Shown: positions 44,575-56,119 of the stretch, piece after piece
Position numbering within the stretch: the first letter of the stretch is position 1
Layout: the number at the start of each line of letters is the position of its first letter
From: Nephrocerus scutellatus
Taxonomy: Eukaryota; Arthropoda; Insecta; Diptera; Pipunculidae
DNA length: 64,000 nucleotides
Assembly: GCA_947095585.1 (NCBI GenBank)
Contig: OX352761.1
Coordinates: 25,139,777-25,203,776, forward strand
Direction of reading: 5' to 3'
Notes under the pieces: model-generated
What the model was told of the DNA's origin: nothing
The model's database searches: none
The model's input: the letters and a program-made list of their open reading frames with translations, nothing else
Made by a program: the position numbers and the translations under genes

Positions 44575-45640
44575 ACATTCCGCTTGTATATCACTATAAT
44601 TTTCGGCTCTATAACCAGGGTCCGGTTTTGGCCTCCTGCCAAAAATCCCTCCACTCGTTTCTATTACGAACCGATAGCATCCAGCTTGGCATCTCTAAAC
44701 TCTGAGCGTCCTGGACTATGCAATCATTTCAACCAGCCTTACTATATCGTGTTCTGGCACAAAGGCCTTTTCGAATAGGATTTATGCGAGTAAGTTTTTC
44801 TGTCCACCGCAGCCTACTGAGCTTAATTTCCTTCATGAAGTCGATATCTCGGTAGCGCTCTTAGAACATATCATCCATCTCCTGGTCGGAGCATGTTATA
44901 GATTGAAAAGGACTTGATACTGATTCGGATATATGTACTAGTATAGTGAGTTTCTGAACTCTCAATATTATCCCATCGCCTGCGTAAGGGTAAGCATCTG
45001 ATCAGCTGTGGATTTGTATGGAATGAAGCGACACTACTATGCGTCAATAATGACTTTAACGTATGGAACGTATGGGGCTCTCTTGATGGCTATGGAAGAA
45101 ATTTTATATGCGGTAATTAACATCAATATACCACGATAATTGCTGCTTGTTGCGACATCATGGGGAGAAGGATGTTTCTTCTACAGTCTTCTGACTTCTA
45201 TTAGTTAATGAAATGCTTTATTTAATTGCGGGCTTTATAGATTTTTAATCAGCTCTACAGGTATGATTTTACATCGTCTGAGCTCTTTATATTCTTCTTT
45301 GCATGCCCGCATTCTATGAGATTGCTGCATTGTTCGGTACGCAGCATTCTTTCGTTCAGTCTCTGGCTTACATTCATCATCGGATCAGTCGTTCCTGTCT
45401 CTACCACTACTGCATAAGATGGAGTCAGCATAGCTAATGAGAATATTTTTAAGGTGTGTTAATTTCTTGTATACGCTCGGCATCTCAAGACTTGCTCTCC
45501 CCTCATTTAGGGTGATTCTCATCACTTGATTAAAGTTAGTTCTGAAGGGAAGCCGTGTTGAATCGAATCCGATACACAAACGAATTCTTTTGAATGAAGA
45601 TTTTCCCACCAGGATCACCGCTATTGGGTTCCCTTTCATG
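44575..45640 (-). mobile_element. Family A retrotransposon, linker to 3' end, minus strand, eroded
   Basis: The low end (44600-44720) is the family A 3' region (AACCAGGGTCCGGTTTTGGCC, GCATCTCTAAACTCTGAGCGTCCTGG) without its ATG tail. 44815-44870 matches the C-terminal box (GATATCTCGGTAGCGCTC). The upper end, frame 45385-45651, encodes YADSILCSSGRDRND, which matches TADSILGSSRRDLND at 33170-33215, i.e. the endonuclease-RT linker. Between them only scattered matches to RT are seen (for example the IPVELIKN-like block near 45245). Strongly degraded. Confidence 0.68.
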
Positions 45641-45654
45641 GCGGGCAGCACCAG

Positions 45655-47530
45655 CGCTTAGCTCTGATCACATCCCCATTGTTATCACTGTGGATAGACC
45701 AAACAACTTTGTCATATCCGAACAGCGAACACACAAACAAAGCCAATTAACAAGGTTTCGCTGATTTCGACGATATAAAATTACACCAGTTGCCTTATCC
45801 ACTGAACGCTATATCTGGTGATATGGCCTTCCGTGACATTGTAGTTCGTGCCGCCAAAATATTCATGCCCGTCGGAAGAATTAAAAAGTTCATTCCATCC
45901 TTTCTGCCGGAAGCCCTCCGGCTTGCCGAGCGTCGCGACCAACTAAGAGTTACGGATCCTGCTTACACCCGAGTTTCTCAGCTAACCAAGGACATACAAA
46001 AACGGGTTGCCGATCACCGGCGTTCCAAGATGCTGAGTCACCTTGCGAACTGCACGCTAGGATCCAAAAAAGTCTGGTCTACGGTCACAGGTCTCTCTGG
46101 AAAATCCCAATATCAGGGCCTAACTTCTATATCATTTTATGACACCCGTCAGCTCACGAGAAAACCATTAGTCCAGTTTTACGCAAACTAAAAGCATTAA
46201 AATGGGACCAAAACCACCCTACCTTCACCGCCCTTGAGGTGCAAGAAGCCATTAGGAAGGCTAAACCTTCCAAGACACTTGAGCCGGACGGGATTTCCAT
46301 GTTTATGTTGAAGAAGCTACATAACTCCAGCCTGGATTATCTAGCAAAAATCTTCAACCTAACCATGGAAAACCTCACCATACCAAACATATGGAAAATT
46401 GCCAGGATAGTTCCAGTTTTAAAGCCTGCCAAACCCGCCCACGAGGGACCGTCTTATAGACCAATTACGCTGCTCTCTCCTATAGCCTCACCTTTAGAGA
46501 CACTCCTCCTTCCCAGTCTTCATCGACACTTGAGTCTCGCCTTCCACCAACATGGCTTTAGGAAACATCGCCGCACTACTACCGCCTTAACGGAGCTGAC
46601 GACCCACATTGCGGACGGTCTTAACCACCGTCGCCAGCACTGGCGCACTGCTGTCGTGGCACTCGATTTGTCCAAGGCGTTCAACACGCTTGACCACGCT
46701 ACTCCCCCTACTGTCGTTAAACTGATCACTTACGCTGATGATTGCTCTGTTGCTGCCTCCGGTGCAAAAATATTTGCAGTAAAGTGAGCAGTCGTAATAG
46801 GGTTCTAAGAGCCCTATCCAGAATCTCATGGGATAAGGACAAAGAAGAAATTGTGACGTCGAATAAAGATATTGGCCGCTCAATTATTAACTAAGCCACC
46901 CCCATCTGGACGTCATTTTTAAGTTACACTCAATGGATGGAAAAATATCAAGTCCATAGAAAATACAGCCCTTCGCTGTATCGACATCACTGTAAGTAAG
47001 ATGCCTCCACGCTGCATACGTCAAGACATCAGGACGTACAGAGACTGTTTAAACCCAGTCATACCGGCCACCTTGAATCCCGCCACTGTCCGTTTAGCCT
47101 CAAATAGTATACACTGTGATACAGTCTCTGCATAATTCTCTTCAAGCAAGGTTAACAGGGTTCACATCCCCAACCCCTATAAATAACAGCGAAAAGTCGC
47201 TGCCCAGGGAAACCCGGACAACCCTGGCACAACTTCGGTCTAGTTGGTGCCATATACTTCAGAGCTATAAAGCTCCCATTATCCCTGGCACCAATGATGT
47301 CCGCCCCGACTGTAACCAAGGCACCCACACTATCAACCACCTATTCCTTTGCCCCCTACACCTACTTTCTACTTTCTATCTTCTTTGCTTGATATTAGCG
47401 TTTAGTTAATTTAAGTACACTGCGAAATTAAAAAAGTTTATTTGTACTGCGAATGCGAGTTTAATGTTTGGAGGGTTTCCTCTTGATCTAGTTTCAGACC
47501 TGGAAATGCTACAAAAACAACAACAACCAG
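45655..47530 (+). mobile_element. Family F Jockey-like retrotransposon with deleted RT core
   Basis: Starts near the end of an endonuclease (SSDHIPIVITVDRPNNF, 45663-45712) and runs through RT to a C-terminal finger and a tail of TGCTACAAAAACAACAACAAC (47508-47528), the kind of CAA-rich end seen in Jockey-clade elements. The RT part is shortened by an internal deletion. Truncated at its 5' side against the minus-strand family A copy. Confidence 0.8.
45663..47409 (+). pseudogene. Jockey-like ORF2, RT core deleted in frame
   Basis: Endonuclease end with SDH at about 45665. Frame 45790-46191: linker region (PSFLPEALRLAERRDQLR, KRVADHRRSKMLSHLANC). Frame 46239-46787: AIRKAKPSKTLEPDGISMFM, SYRPITLLSPIASPLETLLL, HQHGFRKHRRTTTALTEL and VALDLSKAFNTLDHAT (motif A). 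The reading then passes without a frame change into PPTVVKLITYADDCSVAASG (motif C), so some 80-90 residues, including motif B, are missing but the catalytic YADD remains. Frame 47116-47409: LPRETRTTLAQLRSSWC and the finger (C..C..GTHTINHLFLC). Confidence 0.82.
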
Positions 47531-49205
47531 TCAACCCATCGCTGTCTTAGCTTTGTATGTTGTGACGCAGCTGCAGCGGACAGCGCAGAGCATATGCTTC
47601 AAAGTGTTCACCTATTTTTGACTGATGCTACAATTAAAACACCATGCACGTTTTTAGCTGCTTCACGAAGAGGACTCTCAAATGTCAAAACTCACGTTTG
47701 ATTTGATGTACAGAATAAACAGCAGCTAAAAAGTTACTGCGATGTCAAGAGGTGATACTTTCCTTAATAGCTAAACAGAAAAATCACACTTGTCCACTGA
47801 ATTGGTATGCTAATGATATTTCATTGCATCACATCGCGGACATCACATCGCGGATACAAACGTTGTCCCACTGTGCACATTCGTTTCACAACAGGCCTCC
47901 GAAGAGTATTTTTTTTACATGTTATTTTCTGATAATGCTGCATTAGAAATCGTCCACGGTTATATCAACAATGGCGACCGATTAATAAGCTTCAGAGGTA
48001 AAGCTTTCTATAACAGTTATTGGAAAATCGTAATTGTGACAGTTCTTCAAACCGATATCGCAGCATTTTGTGTAGCAGTCGCGTCTAACGTCTTGATTAG
48101 CTTTACGTATAACTGAAGAGAAAAATTTAAAATTTAATACAAACAAACGTACCAACGAGAAAAGCAAACACAGTAAGTAAAATAAGTAAAGTAATAAAAA
48201 CCATAATCGTGCTCTTGGCGAAAACCAATGTCTTTTGTGCTGTACCCTGTGTGCAGAAGATTTATGAGAAACGATTGGGATAGCGATCCAGCAGTTTGGA
48301 GAGATTTGCGGTTGGTCGTAGAGTGAGCAAAGTAGGGCCAACTTATTGTTGCCCCAAGAAAATTCCAAGTTAATTTCGGCTCCTTTTAGTGCTTTGCGGG
48401 ACTTATGTTTCGCATTATCAGATGTATGAGCGAACAGAAATTGTTGTTGGTTGCCCACACAACAAGGACACAGCGTTTAGTTGTGCTCAGGGAATAATAT
48501 TTATGACGTTAATTAAAAAACGGCATGAACAAATTGAACGTCATTTTCATCATAATGAATATTCAAAGTCCATTATTATTATTTTCCTAAATAGCCACAT
48601 TATTGCTATCCCGATGGTGACGTGATCAATGAGACAATTTCGTTAGATTTTGAAACAAGTGCGAATCCTTCGTACGTTGTCCAAAGGGAGATAAATAATG
48701 CAAATTGAGCTATAAAATCGTCCTTATAACTTATGCAGTATATTTGTAAGTTATATTGAACTCAAAATTAGGAATTCTGATAGGTGTCTTTCAGAAGATA
48801 TTGAGAGACTTTGTTAGCCAAATTAATCACATCCCCTACCCAGTTGCACATGTACTTGAACTAAATTTATGTGAAAATAATACATACATACATAGATCCC
48901 TTCTCTTCCCGTCAATTTGTGCAATTTAAAGGAAAATTATAGATTGATTTCCAATTCCACTACAATCTCGCTTATTATAAAACCCATGAGACTTTTCAAA
49001 AGTTATGCTACATCTTCCTAATTGCTCAAAATATGAATCTTACACAAAGAACTTGTGAAAATGCTTTGAATCAGTAAACGGCTTTTTGGTTATTATTTGA
49101 ACAACATCTTATATGGCATTTCTTAATTTCAAGATCATAATGTGTTCGATCGAACTGTGTTGGTGGCGATTTTAACCTTGGCCATATTAACTGTGTGGCC
49201 ATATT
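47531..49205. other. No recognisable gene; one 158-codon minus-strand frame
   Basis: Frame 47982-48458 (minus) is the longest in the window not tied to a transposon. It has a basic first half and a hydrophobic segment (LWFLLLYLFYLLCLLFSLV, around residues 85-104) but no motif I know. No RT or transposase signal, terminal repeats or tail was found here. 49176-49208 holds a doubled 17-bp sequence, GGCCATATTAACTGTGT, directly at the start of the next family A copy. Confidence 0.4.
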
Positions 49206-50911
49206 AACTGTGGTCAGCCATCATCAGAATAGGGCGAATAACACAGAATGCTTTAGAATTGCAGGTGGCCGTAACTATCTCCGACTGTTGGTGGCCGCCG
49301 GTAATTTTCCTCCAAATACAGGAAAAGCTAAATGATCGGGCTAAATCCTTCAAAGTAAGGTTGACGCGAGGCCAATAGCTTCGCCGGTAAAAAAACGTTA
49401 TTACGGAACCCAAAATCAGCCTCGGATACACTGATGAACGACGACGACCGCGGCAACGAAAACGGCTAAACGATTTAAGAATTTTCTCATGGAACGTACG
49501 CTCACTGTATAGAGCTCGAGCTGCACAGCAGTTAGCCGAGACTTTGTCCAAATATTATTCTGACATAACAGCAATTCCGGAGGTAAACGGGGTATGTTGT
49601 CTTGCAAAAATCAGAATATGTCATATATAACAGCATTCATGCAAGACTTCATGTGATCAGGGTGGGGTTTCTAGTCAGCAAAAGAATGCAACCCAACGTT
49701 ATCGGCTTTAAAACAGTAAATGAACGGCTTCCCTTCCTTTCGCGTGCGAGGAAGGTTTAAAAACATAAGCCTCATAAACGTTCACGCACCTACAGAGGAT
49801 TCCCCAGATAATGAAAAAGAAGAATTCTTTGAATCAGTCAAACGCGAACTCCATGTCTGCCCTCAAGATGATGTGAAAATCATTCTGGGGGATATGAATG
49901 CAAAAATAGGTAGGGAGACAGTATTCAGGCAGTACATTGGAACCCATAGCTTACACGAGAACACTAATGACAATGGACAACGAGTCGTTACGAGTACAAG
50001 GTTTGCGCGTAAAAATATCCACAATCTATCTCTGATGTAGCCACTCGCAACCATATAGACCACGTGTTTATAGACCGCCACCATAAGCCGAACCTGATGA
50101 CGGTACGAACGTACCGAGGTGTCAACGTCGACTCGCACCACTATCTTGTTTGTATGGTGCTCCGAGCGCGTATTGCATCATCACTGCATCCGCGAATCAG
50201 ATTCGATACGGTTAAGCGATAGGACCCACCCTAAATGCAGGGAGAGTAAGTCCTGAAGGTCGGGTGTAGAAGTGAAACATGCCTTAAGAATACTGTCATT
50301 TGTACTGCTGACACCATCTTAGTCAGTAGTCGTAGAGATCGGAACGACTGGTTATTGGCGAAGAAAGCAGCCTGGGAGAAGAATCCCGTCCGTGAACTAG
50401 AACAGTACAGACAGCGAGGACCGCACCACGTGCGGAAGTTCTACCAAAGAGTCCGCGGTATGACGCAATACACATCGCGTTGTACATGCTACAAAGACAA
50501 GGAGGGTAAACTGATCCCGTCCGCAAAGGCATCTTAAAACTATGGGAAGCACATTTTTATGAGTTGCTAAATGGCCAGCTAATTGAGGAATTGGAGGCTC
50601 CACCAATGACCGAAGACCACACTATCCTCCTGCCACCAAGCATAGAAGAAGTTAGCAGAGCGATTAGTCGGCTCAAAAATAATAAAGCCCCGGGATCATA
50701 TGGTATCCCAGTGAAGCTGATTGAAACAGGAGGTCCCGCAATATACCAAGCAATTTATAGTGCAAGTATGGGAGGAAGGTGCCAGAAGACTGGCGAAGAG
50801 GCATACCGTTCCCCATACAAAAGAAAGGAGATATCACAACATGCAGCAATTATCGCGGTATAACGTTACTGAGTACCGCGTATAAGATTTTCTCCTCTAT
50901 CCTTCAAGACT
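49206..50911 (+). mobile_element. Family A retrotransposon, best 5' half
   Basis: Begins at the family 5' terminus (GTGGTCAGCCATCATCAG), followed by about 230 bp of leader, the complete-length endonuclease region, the linker and the first blocks before RT, ending at CTATCCTTCAAGAC (50911), in the middle of RT block 1. The copy at 2185-3442 starts almost where this one stops, so the two together represent the whole family. The ending is not a natural 3' terminus. Confidence 0.85.
49550..50865 (+). pseudogene. APE endonuclease and linker of family A ORF2
   Basis: The first block (AIPEV for IQEMRW, about 49570) has lost the canonical form. Frame 49720-50040: FKNISLINVHAPTEDSPDN, CPQDDVKIILGDMNAKIG and GTHSLHENTNDNGQRV, the central endonuclease blocks with the Asp/Asn pair of GDMN. 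Frame shift near 50035, then IDHVFIDRRHKPNLMTVRTY and VNVDSHHYLV (50055-50150), where the catalytic SDH is SHH. The linker (50340-50540, with RGMTQYTSRCTCYKDKEGKL) and frame 50564-50863 (ISRLKNNKAPGSYGIPVKLI, RT block 0/1) complete it. Frameshifts and the lost Asp make it inactive. Confidence 0.83.
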
Positions 50912-51678
50912 AGATTTAGTAATGCTCTACAAATAGTTATGCTTTTCAAACTCCTGACGTATACCTGTCATCACAGCACACGCGCTTTTAAAACTTTTAT
51001 TTAACTTGACTTGAGGTCCTTTTTAACCACCTTCCACACGACCTAGAGAGCTGAAATTTTCTAAGTGTCTAATACCAAAATACCATTTTTTATATACCGA
51101 GTATGAAATTTTGTGAGTGTCTAAGTCCAAAATAGCATTATATTCCAAGTAAGACGCGTGTCGCATGTAAAACGTGTGATAGTTTGAAATCGTGCCATTT
51201 TCTCGTTTTTGTAGGTCTTTTTTAGGCTGAAATTTTGTGAGCGGCTAAATGTCAGAGGCCCATTTTGATATCCCGCTTTTAATGCGGGAGTCGCATGGGG
51301 CGCGTGTGAACCGTGGAAAAAGAAAATTCTTTGATATAGCTCCGACCTCAAAAACAGATATTTTGGCGATTATTACCAAATATTAAACGACTGTGTGGCA
51401 TGTTTCGATGTATATATAAAAGTTTTTACCCGAAAACCAAGTTCTGCGTGTGGTGCGTGTGATGGGTTGAACTTTTTTTTCGACTTATTTGAGGTCCTTT
51501 TTGGTGGTGGTGGTTTGGAGGTGATGACACCTTCCACACGACCTAGAGAGTCGATGTATATATAAAAGTTTGTACCCGAAAAACGAAGTTTTTTTACATT
51601 TACTTATTTTGTAATTAGCGCATGCTCTAAGAGATTTGCACCCTTATAATGCGCAAATACAGCGTGGGCTTGAAAATA
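50912..51678. other. Unassigned; internally duplicated sequence
   Basis: CCACCTTCCACACGACCTAG (51028-51047) recurs as CACCTTCCACACGACCTAG at 51528-51546, preceded in both cases by TTGAGGTCCTTTTT. GTATATATAAAAGTTT (about 51408 and 51554) recurs with the following ACCCGAAAA. The order of these blocks shows a duplication of about 500 bp, with the second copy shortened. No coding motif. The frame 51121-51351 (minus) is not meaningful. Confidence 0.5.
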
Positions 51679-52259
51679 TAGGGTGTTTCAATAGGTGCCC
51701 TTCAACTTTTCTCCGATAGAGACGGCGAACGACGCCATATTTTTTATTGTTCTTTTGTCATTTGGAAACTTCATTAGTATACATTTCATCATGGAACGCT
51801 ACACATGTGAACAGCGATTGCAAATCGTGCAAATTTTTTATCAAAATAATTGTTCTGTTGCCGCTACTTTAAGAGCATTACGGCCATTTTACGGTCCATT
51901 TAACAAGCCAGCCCGTTCGACAATCGATTTTACGTAAAGATCTTGGACTACATCCGTATAAGATCAAGCTGACACAACAACTAAAGCCGTTTGACCATTT
52001 GAAGCGACGCCGATTCGTGAATTAGGCTCAAGAGCAAATCGAAAATGATGCAGATTTTCACCGAAAAGTCATCTTCAGCGATGAGGCTCACTTCGTAAAA
52101 CGTGCACGCGGTGGTCATGCAAAAGAAATCGAGTTTCGTACTTAAATGTATCATATGTATATGTTCAAATTCGTTAATAAAAAAAAACTTAGTCCAAAAG
52201 TCGAACAGTTTGTGTTTTATTCAAAAAAAAAGTTGAAGTGCTCTTATTAAAAAACCCTA
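51679..52259 (+). mobile_element. Internally deleted mariner-type element
   Basis: Inverted ends GGGTGTTTCAATAGGTGC (51681-51698) and, on the right, GCTCTTATTAAAAAACCC (complement), flanked by TA (51679-51680 and 52258-52259). Inside, ATG 51791 opens MERYTCEQRLQIVQIF, a helix-turn-helix start, then a deletion joins it to LRKDLGLHPYKIKLTQQLKP (about 51935-51995). The first catalytic block IFSDEAHF is present at 52070-52092, after which the remaining catalytic domain is missing and replaced by a short joined end. About 580 bp, MITE-like. Related to the DD41D type by its sequence, but the spacing cannot be measured. Confidence 0.8.
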
Positions 52260-52454
52260 TATTTGGATTGCAGAGTGTTGTGGTATATGGTTCACACCTG
52301 AGAACTCACAAATTTGAATATTGTGCTCAAAAGCCCACGTCGATGTTTCTACCTCTTGATTAATTCAACTCTACAGCAATCTTATGTCACAAGTACAGCG
52401 TCTTATCATGTGAACTTGTAATCTGAATTAGATGATCAGTGCGGTGAAATAAAT

Positions 52455-52526
52455 TGGAAGAGCCGGGAATCGACCCGGTGTCCTCCGAGTAGAAGCCCAC
52501 GATGCTGATCACTGCACCAAAGACAC
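52455..52526 (-). repeat. tRNA-like sequence with A and B boxes
   Basis: Minus strand: A-box match TGGTGCAGTGATCAGC (complement of 52501-52516) and, about 35 nt on, GGGTCGATTCCCGG, a B box flanked by a good T stem (CCGGG/CCCGG) with a 6-nt loop instead of 7. The ends (GTGTCTT and CTCTTCC) do not pair as an acceptor stem. Either a decayed tRNA gene or a tRNA-derived SINE head. A functional tRNA is unlikely. Confidence 0.45.
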
Positions 52527-52626
52527 TAATGTTAGAAAAATATTTGCTTTTATTAATTAAAGAAAATTTTAGAGCGCATTACATTGCAACAATCATAACA
52601 ATTCATCGTATTCATATGTCAGGTTA

Positions 52627-53933
52627 TAGGTGACTGACACTAAGTGTTACCAACTTCAGACTGTCATTGTTGTCAAACCAGTGATGACAGAGCGCTCAAA
52701 TTTACACTAATGATATTCATTCTATTGTTAACAAGCGTACAAAAGCATTTTTATGGAAAATATTCAGAAAAAAGTTATCCGCAATGGAATTCAAGCGTAA
52801 TAGTGTGATTGCTCTGTATTTGCCTGGAAAACCACAGCCGCAGATTGTTAACCAGGGAAAACATCTGCATGTGAATAAAATTTTTGTGTATCGCACCATA
52901 AATCGTTATAACGATACTGGCAGCATTGCAAAACGCCATGGTGTTGGATCGAAACGCACTGCAACTTGCCGGATATCATTCGGACGGTGAAGGCCAAATT
53001 GGCTCGGAATCCGCGCCGTAGCGGCAGAAAAATGGCTCGTGAGACAAACATTTCGCTTGAACGGATGCAGCACATATTGAAAGATCATCTTGGACTAAAG
53101 GCCTTGAAATTCCAAAAAACGCATTGTCTCACCGATGCTCAAAAAAAAGTTAGAGTGGAAAGAGCAAAGGAGTTGTTACGCTTGCACGAAAGTGGCGATT
53201 TGCCGAATTGGGTTTTCTCCGTTCCGTTCGTTATTGAGCAATATGTGAACAAGCAAAACGACCGGATTTACTTGCCCGACCGTTCTCCTGAAAATTTGCA
53301 CAAATGGATTGCCACTCGAAACCAAGCGCCGCCGATGGTGATGGTTTGGGCCGCCGTAACAGCTGAAAGCCGTTCACCGCTCGTTTTTTTTGGTCTGTGG
53401 CATCAAGATGAATGCTCAAATTTATCGAGATTATGTGTTGGAGGGAGCGTTGAAGCCTTGGGCACAAAAAAAATTTCGGCCGCAAAGCCTGGACATTTCA
53501 AGAGGACTCGGCGCCGAGTCATAAAGCGCGCGTCAATCAAGATTGGCTGAGAAACAACGTTCAGCGATTCATTTCCACTGCTCAATGTCCACCAAATTCA
53601 CCGGATGCAAATCCGCTAGATTTCTCGGTTCGGGGTATTTTGAAGAGGTTGGTTGCGTTGGGACAAAAAAATACCAAAGTGTCGATCATCTCAAGCAAGC
53701 GCTTCGCCGGGAATGGGCCAAAATACCGCAGAGCCACTTTCGTGCTGCATGCAATATCTTTGTCGGCCGTTTGAAGGCCATGATCGCGGCTAAGGGTGGC
53801 CAAATCGAAAACTGCTAATGCAATTCGGAAATTTAAATATTTTTGAATATGTTTTTCTTTGATTCAATAAAATTCATCAAAAAATAAAAATTCTGTGGCG
53901 TTTTGTTTTGGTAACACTTCGTGTCAATCACCC
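52627..53933 (+). mobile_element. DD37D (maT-type) mariner element, copy 2
   Basis: Left end GGTGACTGACACTAAGTG (from 52629, after TA), right end complement GGGTGATTGACACGAAGTG (to about 53933). About 1.3 kb and closely related to the copy at 7254-8395, with the interior near the right end (53600-53900) almost identical between the two. The right flank shows no TA, so that edge may be slightly damaged. Confidence 0.87.
52784..53818 (+). pseudogene. Mariner (DD37D) transposase, frameshifted, first catalytic Asp deleted
   Basis: Start ATG 52784 (MEFKRNSVIALYLPGKPQ), a helix-turn-helix N-terminus that copy 1 lacks. A frame slip near 52970 moves to the frame 52966-53550: KVRVERAKELLRLHESGDL, then FSVPFVIEQYVNKQN, where the related copy reads FSDESPFIIEQ; a 6-bp deletion has removed the catalytic Asp. 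WAAVTAESRSPLVF follows. An A-run expansion near 53467 causes another shift, so the second Asp (EDSAPSHKARVNQD) is out of frame. The third is in NSPDANPLDFSV (about 53590-53630). From second to third Asp there are 37 residues, the maT spacing. Confidence 0.86.
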
Positions 53934-55930
53934 GAAACTCTTTCAACAGAAATTTATTAGGATGTCATAATTGCCGGAGTTTTCCGGCTTGAGGCAATTA
54001 ATTGTAGTTCACGACAGCAATATAAATGTATATATATATAACTGCTTTTACACACACTTCCTAAGGAATGATAAAACACAATCCTTATCCAACTGGTATG
54101 TAATTTTATTTGAGTTTCCTTTTGGTTAGATAGTAATACTATTAAAAAAGAAGTTGCAAGATGGTAACCACAATTTTCTCTTGCAACGAAAATGCTGATC
54201 TACATAACTTATGACTTAAGTGATTGCAAGAAATATCAATGAGATTAGACCACATAGTAGCAAATATGCAAGGTATTTGAATCCTTTGTCCTTTGTGGAT
54301 GTTTCACATTTTCATTTAAAAATTGCCAAGATCTCTAAATATTAAAGCCAATTAATTGATTTCAATTTACATCTGTTTTGTGCACAAAAGGAATCCACAT
54401 TGGATGTGAATACCAATGCACACTCAAATATTCCCCATTAGGACCATAAAGTCGCACCGCATCGTTCAGATGCGATACATTCTGGTAAAGCTGCAGTTAT
54501 TGGCATTCAGAGTTTTGAGAAAGCATTAACCAAAAAGAACAACACAAAAGGAAGCCTCTTTGATACTCTGACACTAACCCCAATCACTAGACACAACCCC
54601 CCATAAATAGTTAATGGAAACTTTTATAAGGAAACAAAATAGACAAACACAAAATGGGCAAGAGTGAGTGCAACGACCCAATAGACGAGCGAGATAAAAA
54701 TGAAAATGCATTTACGCCACTGCGTAGGGAAGACATTTTGAATTTCCTCCATGTCATGGCGGAAGGAGCCAGAAACGGACAGGAAGTTATGTCGTTTCGT
54801 CTGCTCATCCAAAGACGTGCCATGATGGTACCCAGTACACTTGCCCGTTGAACTATTTGTGCTGGCTGGTTGGCTCAAATGTTGAACATTTCATAAGGAT
54901 CCTCAAGCTAGACAGCTCGTAGCGTAGCTCTCGTACAGTCATCGAAATAAAGCAACAAACACGACGAACTTCTCCTGCTGGCAATCAGCTAAGTTGGAAA
55001 AGTAAAAATCATCCAGGGAACAAAAAATAACTGAAATTCTTCACAGCATTATTATTTTCCAAAAACTCTAGACTCCATTTCTCTATTTGTTTTGTGACGT
55101 GTCAGAGGAATGAGGAAGACACAATTTTACTCCAGCCCAGTTATTTTTTCTCTTTTTGTTGTTTTGTTTTTTCAAAAGGCAACTCTGTATTATCAGGATG
55201 AGTTGGTTTTTCCTTCCGCACTTCGGCTTGTCCTTTAGTATTATTAATAACAGGCTGACAAGCCGTTGGCTGATGGAACGCTAATTATTGGAGAAATGTT
55301 GCCGTTGCCGTTGCCGTTGCCATGCAATTAGCTGTAATTGTGGCCAAATTAAATTTCCAAGGTACGCGTAATTGTTGTAAAAATATTGTTCGCCCCCACG
55401 AAATTACAAACAACCGCAAAGCAATTTAACCAATTTTATTCATATTTATGCCGGAAACTACTACGATGAATTCGCCTATAAAATGCTTCCTTATTAAATT
55501 TCCGTTTTCAATTTGCATAGCATCGCTCACGCATTGGCTATGAGTTTGATGAGAATTCTACTTATCGTTCTACTGGATGTTAGCAGGGCTTACTCACTTT
55601 TTTGTGGCGCATCCGCGAATACGCAAATTCATGTCGTTATGTGTACGAATATTTTTTTGAAATAAATTTTAAATGGACCGCAAGAGTTTTACAAAGGGAT
55701 CGCAGCAGGACATCTATATCTGCTTTGTATTCTCCACACGAATCCGATAGTAACACAGCCTAGAGCAGCTCTTCTTCTCTTCTTGTTTGTCTTTTCTTCC
55801 TAAATTTACATCAAACTACTTGATTTTGTTGCCAAAAATTTGAACTATGCACAAGAAAACGTTTTTTTTTTGTTTCTCATTAAATGTAAAAATATAACAC
55901 ATAGATATGAATAAGTAAGAAAAACATAAG
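53934..55930. other. No firm gene; short unassigned frame 54654-54851
   Basis: About 2 kb of AT-rich DNA. The plus frame 54654-54851 (65 codons, start AAAATGG) reads as a hydrophilic peptide (NENAFTPLRREDILNFL) but has no homologue I recognise. It overlaps a minus-strand tRNA A-box-like sequence (TAGTTCAACGGGCAAG, complement of about 54844-54859), so coding is doubtful. A GTTGCC x4 microsatellite lies at 55290-55320. No transposon ends seen. Confidence 0.4.
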
Positions 55931-55934
55931 AATG

Positions 55935-56115
55935 AATAAATTATCAGTCTAGATCCCATGCCCGACTCCAATGCCAGCCATTCCCTCTGGGGGAGCTCGG
56001 AGGACAATGAACTGGGTGAGTATCTTTTTGATTTTATTATTAGCAGTAATTTCAGTATTTGTAACACTGGTAATACTCCACCCTTTACCTTCCCGTGATC
56101 GGAGAGGTTCAATGG
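55935..56115 (+). mobile_element. Endonuclease fragment of an I/R1-like retrotransposon
   Basis: Plus strand reads MPDSNASHSLWGSSEDNE, LGEYLFDFIISSNFSICN and TGNTPPFTFPSRD. This follows the GCDANAHHxxWGSSDxNxRG..LLEF..SSNL.I.N.GN.PTF pattern of the endonuclease of the same class as family E (compare 29805-30270). It is cut at 56115 by the 3' end of family C. A GT-AG-like donor GTGAGTATC lies inside it and is coincidental. Confidence 0.7.
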
Positions 56116-56119
56116 TTCT

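Noticed and set aside
54840..54860. tRNA A-box-like TAGTTCAACGGGCAAG (minus strand)
   Set aside because: No B box at the proper distance and no cloverleaf.
55947..56013. Possible host exon with a GTGAGT splice donor
   Set aside because: The reading continues past the donor and matches the endonuclease pattern of I/R1-like retrotransposons (WGSS...SSN..ICN.GN.P).
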